Below are positions 46,204 through 56,634 of a stretch of DNA of 64,000 nucleotides, piece after piece. The translations under genes were made by a program, and so were the position numbers. Numbering within the stretch: position 1 is the stretch's first letter; each line of letters opens with the position of its first letter. The notes beneath the pieces are model-generated. The model was not told the DNA's origin. It did not search any database and was given only the letters and a program-made list of their open reading frames with translations. Source of the DNA: Pseudomonadota bacterium (GTDB lineage: Bacteria > Desulfobacterota > Desulfobacteria > Desulfobacterales > Desulfobacteraceae). Location: NCBI GenBank assembly GCA_018821535.1, contig JAHJLV010000027.1, forward strand, positions 1 to 64,000, written 5' to 3'.

Positions 46204-48010
46204 GCACTCCTCTGAACAGCCCATGGAAGAAAAACAGATCAAGCTTAAAGACCTGACGCTTGTAAAGGCATTATGGCCCTTTATCCGGCCATATTTCTGG
46301 ATGTTATGCATTTCCACCCTGCTGGTTTTCATGGTGACCGCCCTTGAACTGATGATCCCCCTGCTGAGCCAGAAAGCCTTTGACGGATTTATTATTCCGG
46401 TATCTGAACACACCGGCGCAACTCTTTTGGGGTTTGAATTCAATACTTTTTCCAGTTTTTGTATTTTTTTTACCGGCATCATTATTTTAAATTTTATATT
46501 TGAATTTGTTCAATCGCTTTTCATGGAATACACGGGCCAGAAAATCATACTTCACATCCGGCACAAACTGTTCTCCCATATGACCTTTCTTCCGGTGGCA
46601 TATTTTGACAAAAATTCAAGCGGCCGGCTGGTCTCCCGGGTTGCCGGAGACATTGAGAATATGAACGAAATGTTCACCAGTATCCTGGTCTTCATATTCA
46701 AGGATCTGGTTCTGATGATGGGAATACTGGTCATTCTGTTTAATATGAATGCCGAATTGACCTTTTATCAGTCGCTCCTGGTGCCTGTTATCTTTATCAG
46801 CATTGCTGTTTTTTCACAAATTCTGAGAAATGCGTTCCGAACCATTCGCCAGAAGCTTGCGGAAATCAACCACAGTTTTTCCGAAGCCATCACCGGCATA
46901 AAGATTGTGCAGACAACCACCAGCCAGAACCGGTTTCTTGAACGATTCAAAACCCTGAATTTTGAGCATTTCAAGGCAGCTTTTTTCCAGATTAAAATTT
47001 TTGCTGTGTTTATGCCGTTTATCGGTTTTCTCGGGGTTGTCAGTGTGGCCATCATTATCTGGGTCGGCAGTTTCAAGGTAACAAGCCATGTGTTAACCCT
47101 GGGCGAGCTGGTGGCTTTTTTAACCTATATGAAATTATTTTTCAGACCGTTAAGAGACCTGTCTGAAAAATTCAATCTGCTCCAGAATGCCCTGGCCTCT
47201 GCCGAACGCGTGATTGCCATATTCAGAACAGACCAGGCAATGCTGCGAACCAGCCAGAAAAGACACCTGCTTGACGCCATTTGGGATATCCGGTTTGACA
47301 AGGTCCATTTTTCCTACGACCCCAAAAAACCGGTCTTAAAAGATATTTCCTTTTTTCTGCCCAAGGGAAATTCCATCGGCATTGTGGGCAGGACAGGGTC
47401 TGGAAAAAGCTCCATCATCAACCTGATCACCGGATTTTATACCCAGGACAAAGGCAACATACGAATCAATCATATGGATTACGGTTCAATCAATATTGAA
47501 GATATCAGAAGCAAAACAGCGCTGGTCATGCAGGACCCTGTCCTGTTTTCAGGAACGGTCCGCAGCAATATACAGCCCATGGGCACAAAGCCAGGGGACA
47601 AAATACTTGAACAGGCGCTGTATGACGCAAACTGCGATTTTCTGTTTGAAAAATTCAATGGCCTTGATACCCGGATCAGAGAAAACGGCCGGCCCCTGTC
47701 CAGCGGAGAAAAGCAACTGGTCTGTATTGCACGGGCGTTTGCCTTTAACCCGGATTTGATTATTTTTGATGAGGCCACATCCTATATGGATTCACAATCT
47801 GAGCAGAAAATTCATGATGCCATGAAAAAACTCATGAAAGGACGGCTGGCCATTATCATTGCCCATCGTCTGTCCACTGTAAAAGACTGCGATGCGATCA
47901 TCCTGCTCAAAGATGGCCGGATAAAAGAACAGGGCGCTCACCGGGATCTGGTCAGATTAAAGGGGGATTATTATCATCTTCTGAAAAAAGAAAAATTGCG
48001 AATGTCTTGA
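46196..48010 (+). CDS. ABC exporter half-transporter B (catalytic-site subunit)
   Basis: About 604 residues with membrane helices in the first ~330 and an ATPase domain with Walker A GRTGSGKSS, Q-loop MQDPVLFSGT, Walker B LIIFDEATSYMD with the catalytic Glu, and IAHRLS. Its signature is altered to LSSGEKQL, which pairs with the non-canonical Walker site of the partner, while its own Walker site uses the intact signature of the partner. The ATG at 46196 has GAGGAGGA in front; an earlier start at 46145 would extend deep into the previous gene. The two form a heterodimer. Confidence 0.92.
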   Translation: MPEHSSEQPMEEKQIKLKDLTLVKALWPFIRPYFWMLCISTLLVFMVTALELMIPLLSQKAFDGFIIPVSEHTGATLLGFEFNTFSSFCIFFTGIIILNFIFEFVQSLFMEYTGQKIILHIRHKLFSHMTFLPVAYFDKNSSGRLVSRVAGDIENMNEMFTSILVFIFKDLVLMMGILVILFNMNAELTFYQSLLVPVIFISIAVFSQILRNAFRTIRQKLAEINHSFSEAITGIKIVQTTTSQNRFLERFKTLNFEHFKAAFFQIKIFAVFMPFIGFLGVVSVAIIIWVGSFKVTSHVLTLGELVAFLTYMKLFFRPLRDLSEKFNLLQNALASAERVIAIFRTDQAMLRTSQKRHLLDAIWDIRFDKVHFSYDPKKPVLKDISFFLPKGNSIGIVGRTGSGKSSIINLITGFYTQDKGNIRINHMDYGSINIEDIRSKTALVMQDPVLFSGTVRSNIQPMGTKPGDKILEQALYDANCDFLFEKFNGLDTRIRENGRPLSSGEKQLVCIARAFAFNPDLIIFDEATSYMDSQSEQKIHDAMKKLMKGRLAIIIAHRLSTVKDCDAIILLKDGRIKEQGAHRDLVRLKGDYYHLLKKEKLRMS

Positions 48011-48099
48011 CTTAAGACCGTGTTTTTATAAAAATACCAGACAGGATTTCTCTTCTATATCCTTTTTTTATTCAAAAAGAAAAATTAGAAAGGACAACG

Positions 48100-48840
48100 A
48101 TGAATACGCCAGATACCACCCTCATGATTTTAGAAAAATTATGCACACAGGTTTTTAAAAGCAAGTCCCCTGTGTATTTTGTTCTGGACCGGTCCGGCCA
48201 TGTTCAAAGCCGGGGAGGACATCTGTCCGGCCACAATATTGCCCAGCCCAAAGACGCCTGTGTTCACATCTGCAAACTGTTTGATTTCATGGAAGGCATA
48301 TTGCCCCTTAAAGGCAAGTCAATGGATTTTTCCGGTTTGCATATGCCGTCGGATTCCAGCCTGTCCGAAATTGATGCCCATTTGTTTAAAACCGATGACG
48401 GATATGGCTTGATTATCTGGAAAACCAGGAATGACACCGAAAAGGCCAGGGAAAACATCTTTTTGTCAACACTTTTCCAATCCCTGAACTTCGCTGTTCT
48501 GGAAATGGATCATCAGGGCCACTTTGTCCTTATCGGTACGCCGCCTGCCTGGATTGAACAGCTCCCCCAGTCCAGCCGGAAACTCAAAGGAAAAACCGAG
48601 AAAGAAGATGTTTTCAGCTTTCTGGGAAATTTTATTCAGGATGTAAAATCAAGATGGGACTCAAATCCCCAGGACAGTTTTAAAACCGGTATCTGGACTG
48701 TCAAGGACAACTCGGATCAGGAACTGCTCTTTGAGGCAACCGCGGTGAATGTTCAGGGCAGAAAACTGCTGATCATTTCCCATGATATCTGTCACCCGGA
48801 TACGGAAAAATCTTTTATTCAGAAAACTGCTCTGAAATAA
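48100..48840 (+). CDS. Hypothetical PAS-like cytoplasmic protein
   Basis: 246 residues, soluble, AAGGACAACG before the ATG. The region PVYFVLDRSGHVQSRGGHL and the later FAVLEMDHQGHFVLIG look like two PAS-type sensory folds (about 20-110 and 130-245), but no output domain follows. It may be a sensor subunit or the leftover N-terminus of a larger signalling protein. It follows the exporter by 89 bases. The end overlaps the end of the convergent metallo-hydrolase gene by 26 bases. No family assigned with confidence. Confidence 0.65.
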   Translation: MNTPDTTLMILEKLCTQVFKSKSPVYFVLDRSGHVQSRGGHLSGHNIAQPKDACVHICKLFDFMEGILPLKGKSMDFSGLHMPSDSSLSEIDAHLFKTDDGYGLIIWKTRNDTEKARENIFLSTLFQSLNFAVLEMDHQGHFVLIGTPPAWIEQLPQSSRKLKGKTEKEDVFSFLGNFIQDVKSRWDSNPQDSFKTGIWTVKDNSDQELLFEATAVNVQGRKLLIISHDICHPDTEKSFIQKTALK

Positions 48841-49624
48841 CCCGGTTCGATAACCGTATTAATGCACCCGCCTTCTGTGGGCCGGCCACATGCACGGATA
48901 TGTTTGAACCGTTAAGGTATTTTGATATTTCCGCCACAGCTTTTTGAGGACAGTTGTTTTCTTCGCTCAAATGGGCCAGAATCACATGTTGCAGCCGGTC
49001 TGTCAGAAGTTCAGCCAGCAGCTCGCCTGTATCCATATTGGACAGATGACCGGTCCGGCCTTTTATTCTCTGTTTAAGATGCCAGGGGTACGAGCCGTTC
49101 ATCAGCATCTGAAGATCATGATTGGATTCAAGATATAAAACGCAACAGTCTTTTAAATGTGTTTTTACCAGGTGGGTCGCAATGCCCAGATCTGTTGCGA
49201 TGCCAATCTTGTATGTCTCATATTCAAATGTTATCCCTGCCGGATCAACCGCATCATGGGAAATGGAAAATGGGGACACCAGAATCTGATCCATCAAAAA
49301 CGGTTTTCCACATTCAAAAAAACACAGATTGTCAATTTTTCCAAGCCCGGAACAGGCTTCATATGTTTTAGGCGATATATGGACCGGCAGATTATATCTG
49401 CGGCTTAAGACACCGGCACCCCGGATATGATCCGTATGCTCATGGGTGATGATAATGGCACTCAGGCATCCGGGATCAACATCAATACTTTCCAGCCGCC
49501 GTTCAATTTCAACCCCTGAAAGTCCTGCATCCACAAGGATGCAGGTATCATCAAAAGATACAAACAGGCTGTTCCCCTTGCTTCCGCTGGCAAGGGGACA
49601 GACCCGAATGGATTTATTTTTCAT
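48815..49624 (-). CDS. MBL-fold metallo-hydrolase (YycJ/VicX-like)
   Basis: 269 residues. The beginning [15 protein letters not shown] is the hallmark of the YycJ/VicX branch of metallo-beta-lactamase fold enzymes, with the zinc motif [11 protein letters not shown], an Asp in SHDAVDPAG and SNHD. These act as phosphodiesterase or exonuclease-like hydrolases, cytoplasmic. The ATG overlaps the pnp stop by 11 bases (ATGAAAAATAA), so it is co-translated after pnp. Confidence 0.9.
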   Translation of the reverse strand: MKNKSIRVCPLASGSKGNSLFVSFDDTCILVDAGLSGVEIERRLESIDVDPGCLSAIIITHEHTDHIRGAGVLSRRYNLPVHISPKTYEACSGLGKIDNLCFFECGKPFLMDQILVSPFSISHDAVDPAGITFEYETYKIGIATDLGIATHLVKTHLKDCCVLYLESNHDLQMLMNGSYPWHLKQRIKGRTGHLSNMDTGELLAELLTDRLQHVILAHLSEENNCPQKAVAEISKYLNGSNISVHVAGPQKAGALIRLSNRVISEQFSE

Positions 49625-51701
49625 CTTCCAGTACAGCTTTATAGCTCAGTTTAATTTTGCCATCCCGTGTCACATCCAGAACCTTGACTTTAATTGTGTC
49701 CCCTTCATTCACCACGTCAGTGACTTTTTTGACCCGGTGGGTTGCCAGCTCAGAGATATGCACAAGGCCATCTGTTCCCTGCTTGATATTGACAAAGGCA
49801 CCAAAATCCGTAATTTTCACGACCTTGCCTTCATAGATCGCACCCACTTCAGGGTCAAGGGCAATATCGGACACCAGTCTAAGTGCGTGGGCGGCATCTT
49901 CTTCATTTTCTGCTGCAATCTTGACAATACCATCATCATTGACTTCAATGACCGTATTGGTATCTGCCTGAAGCTGACGGATCACTTTGCCGCCAGGACC
50001 GATAATATCCCGGATCTTATCAGAATTAATTTTAATGCTGACAATCTTGGGTGCCCGGGGGGACACTTCCGCTCTCGAGGTTTTCAATGTTTCAAGCATT
50101 TTATTCAAAATATGAATCCGGCCTTCTTTGGCCTGATTCAATGCTTTTTCCATGATATCTTTTGACAGCTCATTTATTTTGATATCCATCTGGAGTGCGG
50201 TAATGCCATCCGCAGTGCCGCACACTTTAAAATCCATATCACCGAAATGATCCTCATCACCAAGGATGTCTGAAAGCACAGCAATCTTATCCCCTTCTTT
50301 GACAAGTCCCATGGCAATACCGGATACCGGCTCCTTGATAGGAACCCCGCCATCCATCAGGGATAAAATCCCGGAACACACCGTGCCCATGGAAGAGCTT
50401 CCGTTAGACTCCATAACCTCACCCACCAGACGGATGGTATATTCAAAAGCCTCTTTATCGGGCAGAACCCGTTCAATGGCCCGGGATGCCAGGTTGCCAT
50501 GACCGATGTCTCTCCGGCTGGGGCCACCGGCCCGTCGGACTTCACCCACGGAAAAAGCAGGGAAATTATAATGCAGCATGAACGATCGGGTTTCATTTCC
50601 CATAAGCGTTTCAACCCGCTGCTCATCCATACCGGCACCAAGGGTCAGAACGCCCATCACCTGGGTTTCGCCGCGGGTAAACAATGCAGACCCGTGAGTT
50701 CGGGGAAGAATCCCCACTTCACAGTCAATCTGTCGGATTTCATCAAAGGCACGACCGTCGATGCGCCTGTCTTCCTTTAAAACAATATCCCGGCTCACTT
50801 TTTTCACAGTTTTGCTGAACACTTCTTTAATTTCATTTTTCTGATCCGGATACTCTTTAGAAAAATGCTCAACCACGGTTTCTTTGAGCTCACTCAACGC
50901 ATTCTGACGCTCAATTTTTGTCTTGATCTGAACCCGGGTATAAATCTGCTGTGTTGAAAATTCAATCACTTTGGCCGCCAGTTCTTCATCCCTTAACGGC
51001 TGAACAAATGCTCTTTTTTCCTTTCCCAACGCTTCTTTGAGCTGAATCTGCAGATCGATCATGGGCTGCATGGCCTGATGACCGAAAAAAATGGCATCCA
51101 GCATATCTTTTTCAGAAACAATATTGGCGCCGCCTTCCACCATGACCACACCGGTTTTTGATCCGGCAACGGTCAGATCAATATCACTTTCCTTCATTTC
51201 TTCTATGCCTGGATTGACCACAAACTGCCCGTTGATTCTGCCCACTTTAACACCGGCAATCGGACCGTTAAACGGGATGTCAGAAATCTGAAGTGCGGCA
51301 GATGCTCCCACAATAGCAAGGGTATCGGGTTCATTGTCTTTATCCATGGAAAGCACAGTGGCAATCACCTGGGTTTCAAAATTATAATTGTCCTCGAACA
51401 ACGGACGGATCGGCCTGTCAATCAGCCGTGCGGTCAGGGTTTCCTTCTCAGACGGCCGGCCGATTTCACGCCGGAAATAATTGCCCGGAATTCTGCCTGC
51501 CGCATAAATCTTTTCCTGATATTCCACAGTCAGGGGAAGAAAATTTGCATCTTCCTTTGCGTCTTTCGAAGCCGTCGCTGTCACCAGCACCATTGTTTCG
51601 CCATGGGTTACAATAACAGAACCTGACGCCTGCTTGGCAATTTTCCCGCTACTGATGGAAAACTCTTTTCCATTAATCATTGTTGTAAATGTCTTTTCCA
51701 T
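49614..51701 (-). CDS. pnp: Polyribonucleotide nucleotidyltransferase
   Basis: 695 residues. Two RNase PH domains are followed by a KH domain ([16 protein letters not shown]) and an S1 domain ([21 protein letters not shown]); the phosphate-binding loop is in [14 protein letters not shown]. It degrades mRNA 3' to 5' using phosphate. AGGAGAAAAA precedes the ATG. It lies downstream of rpsO with a terminator and a further hairpin between, an arrangement common in bacteria. Confidence 0.98.
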   Translation of the reverse strand: MEKTFTTMINGKEFSISSGKIAKQASGSVIVTHGETMVLVTATASKDAKEDANFLPLTVEYQEKIYAAGRIPGNYFRREIGRPSEKETLTARLIDRPIRPLFEDNYNFETQVIATVLSMDKDNEPDTLAIVGASAALQISDIPFNGPIAGVKVGRINGQFVVNPGIEEMKESDIDLTVAGSKTGVVMVEGGANIVSEKDMLDAIFFGHQAMQPMIDLQIQLKEALGKEKRAFVQPLRDEELAAKVIEFSTQQIYTRVQIKTKIERQNALSELKETVVEHFSKEYPDQKNEIKEVFSKTVKKVSRDIVLKEDRRIDGRAFDEIRQIDCEVGILPRTHGSALFTRGETQVMGVLTLGAGMDEQRVETLMGNETRSFMLHYNFPAFSVGEVRRAGGPSRRDIGHGNLASRAIERVLPDKEAFEYTIRLVGEVMESNGSSSMGTVCSGILSLMDGGVPIKEPVSGIAMGLVKEGDKIAVLSDILGDEDHFGDMDFKVCGTADGITALQMDIKINELSKDIMEKALNQAKEGRIHILNKMLETLKTSRAEVSPRAPKIVSIKINSDKIRDIIGPGGKVIRQLQADTNTVIEVNDDGIVKIAAENEEDAAHALRLVSDIALDPEVGAIYEGKVVKITDFGAFVNIKQGTDGLVHISELATHRVKKVTDVVNEGDTIKVKVLDVTRDGKIKLSYKAVLEDEK

Positions 51702-51764
51702 TTTTTCTCCTAATAATTAGAAGGGCAGCAAATTCTAAGGAAATTTGATCAAGAATAATAAACC

Positions 51765-51806
51765 CGCACATGTGCCATCAAATTTTTATTTAATGGTACA
51801 TGTGCG
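51765..51806 (-). promoter_or_regulatory. Hairpin in the pnp leader
   Basis: CGCACATGTGCCAT and ATGGTACATGTGCG form a 14-base stem with one mismatch around a 14-base AT-rich loop. No T-run follows on the minus strand, so it is not a simple terminator. Its position matches the RNase III-processed stem in the pnp leader of enterobacteria, through which PNPase controls itself; equivalence here is inferred. Confidence 0.5.
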
Positions 51807-51855
51807 AACTTATTGAAAAAATCTCCATAAACCTGCTGCCCGGTTAAAAAAACAA

Positions 51856-51892
51856 AGCCGATTTTTGACCGTAATTCTGTCAAAAACCGGCT
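51856..51892 (-). terminator. Terminator after rpsO
   Basis: AGCCGATTTTTGAC pairs with GTCAAAAACCGGCT, and on the minus strand is followed by TTGTTTTTTT. It separates rpsO from pnp. Confidence 0.85.
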
Positions 51893-51904
51893 CTCACTCA
51901 TTTT

Positions 51905-52174
51905 TTATCTTCTAAGCCCGAGTCTTTCAATCAAAGAACGGTACCTGTTGATATCTTTTTTCTTCACATAATCCAGAAGACTTCTGCGTCTTCCAACAAG
52001 AATCAAAAGACCCCGGCGTGAATGATGATCTTTTTTGTGCATCTTCAAATGATCTGTAAGATAGGTGATACGGTGGGTTAAAATTGCAACCTGAACCTCT
52101 GGTGAACCTGTGTCTGAATCGTGGAGCTTGAATTGTTCAATCATCTCCTCTTTATTTTCTGCTAATAAAACCAC
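51905..52174 (-). CDS. rpsO: 30S ribosomal protein S15
   Basis: 89 residues, the standard S15 length, using the GTG at 52174 with AAGGAG seven bases upstream. An in-frame ATG 84 bases earlier would add a foreign N-terminus. Hallmarks are [19 protein letters not shown] and [19 protein letters not shown], where the basic helices bind 16S rRNA. Confidence 0.97.
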   Translation of the reverse strand: MVLLAENKEEMIEQFKLHDSDTGSPEVQVAILTHRITYLTDHLKMHKKDHHSRRGLLILVGRRRSLLDYVKKKDINRYRSLIERLGLRR

Positions 52175-52327
52175 TTTAAAACTCCTTATATTGGAATAAA
52201 AAATCAGGGTATGTCTTTTGTTATCTGTTTTATTATAATGCCTTATCCGATATTCCATTCAGAAAAAGACCTAAAAAATCAGATCACCATACCACAACAA
52301 ACATGAATAGCCCTTCTTAAATATCAG

Positions 52328-53233
52328 TTAAACCGCAAAAACACAAGAATAATTAATCCGGTGCTGATCATTATCCAATTCAACAATGGCCACAAGCGCA
52401 TTGTCCATATCCAGCAATTTCAAGGGCTGGCCCGGTTCCGGGATTTTTCCGTGCAGATCTTTTTCTGATACCCTTTGACCGTATTTAATTTTTTGCATCA
52501 CGGTGTCATCCACAATGATGGCCGGTAAAAACGGCAGGCATTCCGACAGCGGAATCATTAACTCTTCTGCAGCGTCCCTGCCTTCAGCCTCGATTTTTTC
52601 CAACCCTACAGCATGGTCAAGATCAAACTGACTGGACCCTGTCCTGCATAATTTTGACAGATGTGCACCGCAGCCCAGTTTTTTGCCGATATCAAAAGCC
52701 AGGCTCCGGATATAGGTTCCGGCGGAACAATACACCTCAATATTTACATGGGGCAATTCAATGGATAAAATATCAATACTGAAAATTTCAATGGTCCGGG
52801 GGGGCTTTTGTATTTTTATCCCCTGGCGGGCCAGCTTGTACAAGGGCTGACCATTATGCTTCAATGCAGAAAAACTGGGTGCCAGTTGCTCCTGGATTCC
52901 CCCAAAAGACACAATGGCCTGTTTGATTGCTGTTTTTGTCAGCGATGCCATCACATCGTCAGCAGCCTGATATTCGATTTTGCCGGTCAGATCATGGGTG
53001 TCGGTTTCAATACCCAGACGCAGCTGCGCTGTATATCGTTTATGCCCCCCGAGAAAATATCCGGAAATTCGTGTTGCCTGATTGACTGCACACAATAAAA
53101 GGCCTGTTGCAAAGGGATCCAGGGTTCCGGTGTGTCCGGCCTTTTTTGCTTTTAAAAGTCTTTTGATCCGGCTGACAACAGCAGCCGAAGAGATCCCTTC
53201 CGGCTTATGGACTGCAATAATACCGCTTTTCAT
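52328..53233 (-). CDS. truB: tRNA pseudouridine(55) synthase
   Basis: 301 residues. HTGTLDPFATGLLL carries the catalytic Asp (about residue 39), with the family blocks KPEGISS and YIRSLAFDIGKKLGCGAHL. It isomerises U55 in the T-arm of tRNAs. A weak ribosome site and a 13-base gap follow rbfA, as in many bacteria. Confidence 0.96.
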   Translation of the reverse strand: MKSGIIAVHKPEGISSAAVVSRIKRLLKAKKAGHTGTLDPFATGLLLCAVNQATRISGYFLGGHKRYTAQLRLGIETDTHDLTGKIEYQAADDVMASLTKTAIKQAIVSFGGIQEQLAPSFSALKHNGQPLYKLARQGIKIQKPPRTIEIFSIDILSIELPHVNIEVYCSAGTYIRSLAFDIGKKLGCGAHLSKLCRTGSSQFDLDHAVGLEKIEAEGRDAAEELMIPLSECLPFLPAIIVDDTVMQKIKYGQRVSEKDLHGKIPEPGQPLKLLDMDNALVAIVELDNDQHRINYSCVFAV

Positions 53234-53246
53234 CCAGGATTCCGGA

Positions 53247-53609
53247 TTATTCGGTTTCCGATGACTGACTTGTCGCGCTCTTGATCAGTTCATCCATTCT
53301 GGCCGCATTGTCAAAAGAATCATCATAAAAAAATCTTAATTCCGGCATATGTCTTAAACCCAGCCTGGGTGCGATACTTTTTTTAATAAACCCTTTGGAT
53401 GAATTAAATCCTTTCAGCACATCAGAGACCTTGTTTTTATCCCCAAAAACAGTCACATAAATATCTGCGATTTTCAGATCAGATGTCAGCTTCACGGCGC
53501 TGATTGTAGCCATTTCTATTCTGGGATCCTGCATTTTTTTACTGAGCAGGTCAGTAATGGCAGTCTGAATCTGAACGCTGACTCTCTGGGCTCTTGCATA
53601 GGGTTTCAT
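53247..53609 (-). CDS. rbfA: Ribosome-binding factor A
   Basis: 120 residues. The KH-like fold is seen in KMQDPRIEMATISAVKLTSDLKIADIYVTVFG and LGLRHMPELRFFYDDSFDNAARMDELI. It helps late 16S rRNA maturation of the 30S subunit. It lies between infB and truB in the usual order. Confidence 0.95.
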   Translation of the reverse strand: MKPYARAQRVSVQIQTAITDLLSKKMQDPRIEMATISAVKLTSDLKIADIYVTVFGDKNKVSDVLKGFNSSKGFIKKSIAPRLGLRHMPELRFFYDDSFDNAARMDELIKSATSQSSETE

Positions 53610-53622
53610 TTTTTAATTTTGC

Positions 53623-56562
53623 CTAACCCTTATATTTTCTTTCTTCAACTTCATAACATTCAATGGCATCATCCACTTTGATATCATTGAATTTTTCAAG
53701 GCCGATACCGCATTCATAGCCCTGGTCAACTTCTTTCACATCATCTTTGAACCGGCGCAATGAAGACAGCTGGGTATCACATTTTATCACTCCGTCCCTG
53801 AGCAGACGCACCTTCTTGCCCCTGACCACCTTGCCTTCAGTGACATGACATCCGGCAATGGTTCCCATTTTCGGCACAACAAAGGTATCCCGTACCTCTG
53901 CCCGGCCAATGATAATCTCATGAAAGGTAGACGGCATCATGCCATCAAGCGCTGCCTTGATATCATTGATAACATCATAGATAATATCATAAAACCGCAT
54001 ATCCACGTTTTCATCCTTGGCCAGTTTTCTGATCGCAGGATTGGGCCGGACGTTAAACCCGATAATAATAGCATCGGATACAGCTGCAAGCGCCACATCA
54101 GATTCATTAATGGTTCCGGCACCGGAATGCACAATTTTAATTTCCACTTCTTCTTTTGCCAGATCCTTCAGGGAATCATTCAAGGCCTCTATCGAACCAT
54201 GAACATCTGCTTTTACAATCAGTTTAAGTTCTTTCACTTCAGCTGATCCCAGATTTTCAAACATTTTTTCAAGATTGGCCCGGCTCTTTTTGGCCAGTTC
54301 CTTTGCCCGCTGTTTCTGCATCCTGTGGCCGGCAATCTGTTTTGCATCTTTATCCGATGCCACGGCAATAAACTCATCTCCGGCATCGGGCACACCGTTC
54401 AACCCTACAATTTCCGCAGGTGTACTGGGACCGGCCTCATCAATTCTTTCACCGGAATCATCAATCATTGCCCGGATTCTACCGGAATACAGTCCGCAGA
54501 CAACAGGATCTCCATCTCGTAAAGTTCCCTGTTTCACTAGAACGGTTGCCACAGCTCCCCGGCCTGTATCCAGACGGGATTCAACAACATAACCGCTTGC
54601 ATTTCTGTCAGGATTGGCCTTAAGTTCCAAAACCTCGGACTGCAGAAGAATCATTTCAAGAAGCTCATCAATCCCTACTCCGGTCTTGGCTGACACCTTG
54701 ACAAAGATAACGTCTCCGCCCCAGTCTTCTGCAAGAAGCCCAAGCTCGGAAAGCTCGCGCATGATCCTGTCCGGATCAGCCCCCGGCTTATCCATCTTGT
54801 TCACTGCCACCACAACCGGGACACCGGCTGCCTTTGAGTGGTTAATGGCCTCTATTGTCTGTGGCATCACCCCGTCATCTGCTGCCACTACCAGAATAAC
54901 AATATCAGTGACCTTGGCTCCCCTGGACCGCATTGCAGTAAAGGCGGCATGGCCAGGAGTATCCAGAAATGTCACCCGCCCGCCATTCGGGGTCTGAACA
55001 TTATACGCCCCGATGTGCTGGGTAATTCCACCGGCTTCCCCGCTGGCAATTTTTGATTTTCGGATCACATCCAGCAAAGAGGTCTTGCCATGGTCAACAT
55101 GACCCATAATCGTCACCACCGGCGCTCTTGAGATTCTCTTATCATCATCATCCACTCCATCTTCAATCAAGAGTGTTTCTTCCTCAAAAGATGCCTTTTC
55201 CACTTCAAAATCAAATTCCGTTGCCACAAGGGCTGCTGTGTCAAAATCAATGGTCTGGTTCACTGTGGCCATGACACCCACTGTCATGAGCTTGGCAATC
55301 ATTTCATTGGCCTTTATACCCATACGTTTTGCAAGTTCTGCAAGCTCAATGGCCTCATCAATTTTAATCCGGCGCTTGATAGCCTTGGGCGTGGTAATCT
55401 GTGTTTTCTGAAAATTTCCCTTTTTCCCGGCCTTTGCTTCTTTTTTACCGCGTTTCTTCCTGCCATGGGTCGGAATATATAATGCATCTCCTTCAATGAC
55501 AGATTTCTTCTTGCGCTGTTTTTTTCGGCCAGCACTCGCAGGAAGCTTATCTTCTCCAAAGGAAGCCTTTCGTTTGTCCTTTTTGTTTCTTATTAAATCT
55601 TCTTCTGTAATGGGAATATCTTCAGGGATGAATGGAATCTCAGGTATAGTGTCTGGCGAAAACTGAACCTTGGGTTTAAATTTTTTCTTCGGAACATCAT
55701 TTTTTACCCATTTTTTATCTTCAACCGGAACTGATTTTTTTAAATTTTCGAGAATGACAGGATCTGCAATTTTTACAATTTTTGCAGGGGTCGCTTTCTT
55801 CTTTTTCTTCTTTTTTTGTTTTTTATCTTTTTCGTCTGTCCCTTCTGTCTCGTCTGTCTCGTCTATCTCGTCTGATATATCGATATTCTCCGGTTCTGAA
55901 GGTGGTTCTTCTATGATTTCTTCGGTCTGTTTCTGCAGTACAGCCGCTTCAATGTCTTTTTCAAACTTTTTTTGAGGTTCCTGATCCTTTTTTTCAGGCG
56001 TTATCTTTACATCCGGCAGAGGTTCTTTAACCGGCTCAGGTTCTGATTTTTTTTCTTCAACCTGGACCACAGCAGGTTTTATAATCTTTGCTGCGACTGT
56101 TTTCTTCAGCTTTGGTTTTATCTTTATCTTCTTGTCTTCAGCAGATTTAACCGCATCAGAATCTTTGTTCTCATCAACAGCGCCTGCTTTCTCCTGAACG
56201 GTATCTTTGCTGACAGCAACAGACTCTTTTACCTCTTCCCGGGCAACAGCCGTGTCTCTATTCACGATCACAGGCGTTGATTTTTTTTGATCCAAATCTT
56301 CATCAACCTCATTATCAGTAATTTGTTCGGAATCTTCTGCATCCGTCTGTCTGCGCCTGCGAATAACAGAAGGTTTCACCTTGATATCCGCCTGACGTCT
56401 GACTTTACCCAGAACACTTCTTCGAATCACAACAATATCATTATCTTCCAGAGAACTCATATGGCTTTTAACTTCAATTTTCAACTCTTTAATTTTATTA
56501 AGAAGCGCCCTGTTTGTCATATTCAGATCTTTAGCTAACTCATATACTCTGACCTTGGCCAT
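53623..56562 (-). CDS. infB: Translation initiation factor IF-2
   Basis: 979 residues from the ATG at 56562 ([15 protein letters not shown], the IF2 N-terminal domain). A long charged linker rich in Lys, Glu and Asp runs to about 350; a second IF2_N follows near 400-450, then the GTPase with GHVDHGKTS near 485, DTPGHAAF and NKMD, and domains II to IV. It delivers fMet-tRNA to the 30S subunit. Low-complexity runs such as [10 protein letters not shown] in the linker are characteristic, not a defect. Confidence 0.98.
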   Translation of the reverse strand: MAKVRVYELAKDLNMTNRALLNKIKELKIEVKSHMSSLEDNDIVVIRRSVLGKVRRQADIKVKPSVIRRRRQTDAEDSEQITDNEVDEDLDQKKSTPVIVNRDTAVAREEVKESVAVSKDTVQEKAGAVDENKDSDAVKSAEDKKIKIKPKLKKTVAAKIIKPAVVQVEEKKSEPEPVKEPLPDVKITPEKKDQEPQKKFEKDIEAAVLQKQTEEIIEEPPSEPENIDISDEIDETDETEGTDEKDKKQKKKKKKKATPAKIVKIADPVILENLKKSVPVEDKKWVKNDVPKKKFKPKVQFSPDTIPEIPFIPEDIPITEEDLIRNKKDKRKASFGEDKLPASAGRKKQRKKKSVIEGDALYIPTHGRKKRGKKEAKAGKKGNFQKTQITTPKAIKRRIKIDEAIELAELAKRMGIKANEMIAKLMTVGVMATVNQTIDFDTAALVATEFDFEVEKASFEEETLLIEDGVDDDDKRISRAPVVTIMGHVDHGKTSLLDVIRKSKIASGEAGGITQHIGAYNVQTPNGGRVTFLDTPGHAAFTAMRSRGAKVTDIVILVVAADDGVMPQTIEAINHSKAAGVPVVVAVNKMDKPGADPDRIMRELSELGLLAEDWGGDVIFVKVSAKTGVGIDELLEMILLQSEVLELKANPDRNASGYVVESRLDTGRGAVATVLVKQGTLRDGDPVVCGLYSGRIRAMIDDSGERIDEAGPSTPAEIVGLNGVPDAGDEFIAVASDKDAKQIAGHRMQKQRAKELAKKSRANLEKMFENLGSAEVKELKLIVKADVHGSIEALNDSLKDLAKEEVEIKIVHSGAGTINESDVALAAVSDAIIIGFNVRPNPAIRKLAKDENVDMRFYDIIYDVINDIKAALDGMMPSTFHEIIIGRAEVRDTFVVPKMGTIAGCHVTEGKVVRGKKVRLLRDGVIKCDTQLSSLRRFKDDVKEVDQGYECGIGLEKFNDIKVDDAIECYEVEERKYKG

Positions 56563-56634
56563 TGGTTCCCCCAAAATAATTCTCTTCTTTTTTAGTCTTT
56601 TTTGTGCCTGCTGCCTGTTATTGTCTATATTGTG

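Noticed and set aside
49446..50165. 239-codon open frame on the plus strand
   Set aside because: Antisense to the metallo-hydrolase and pnp genes; an antisense shadow of both coding frames.
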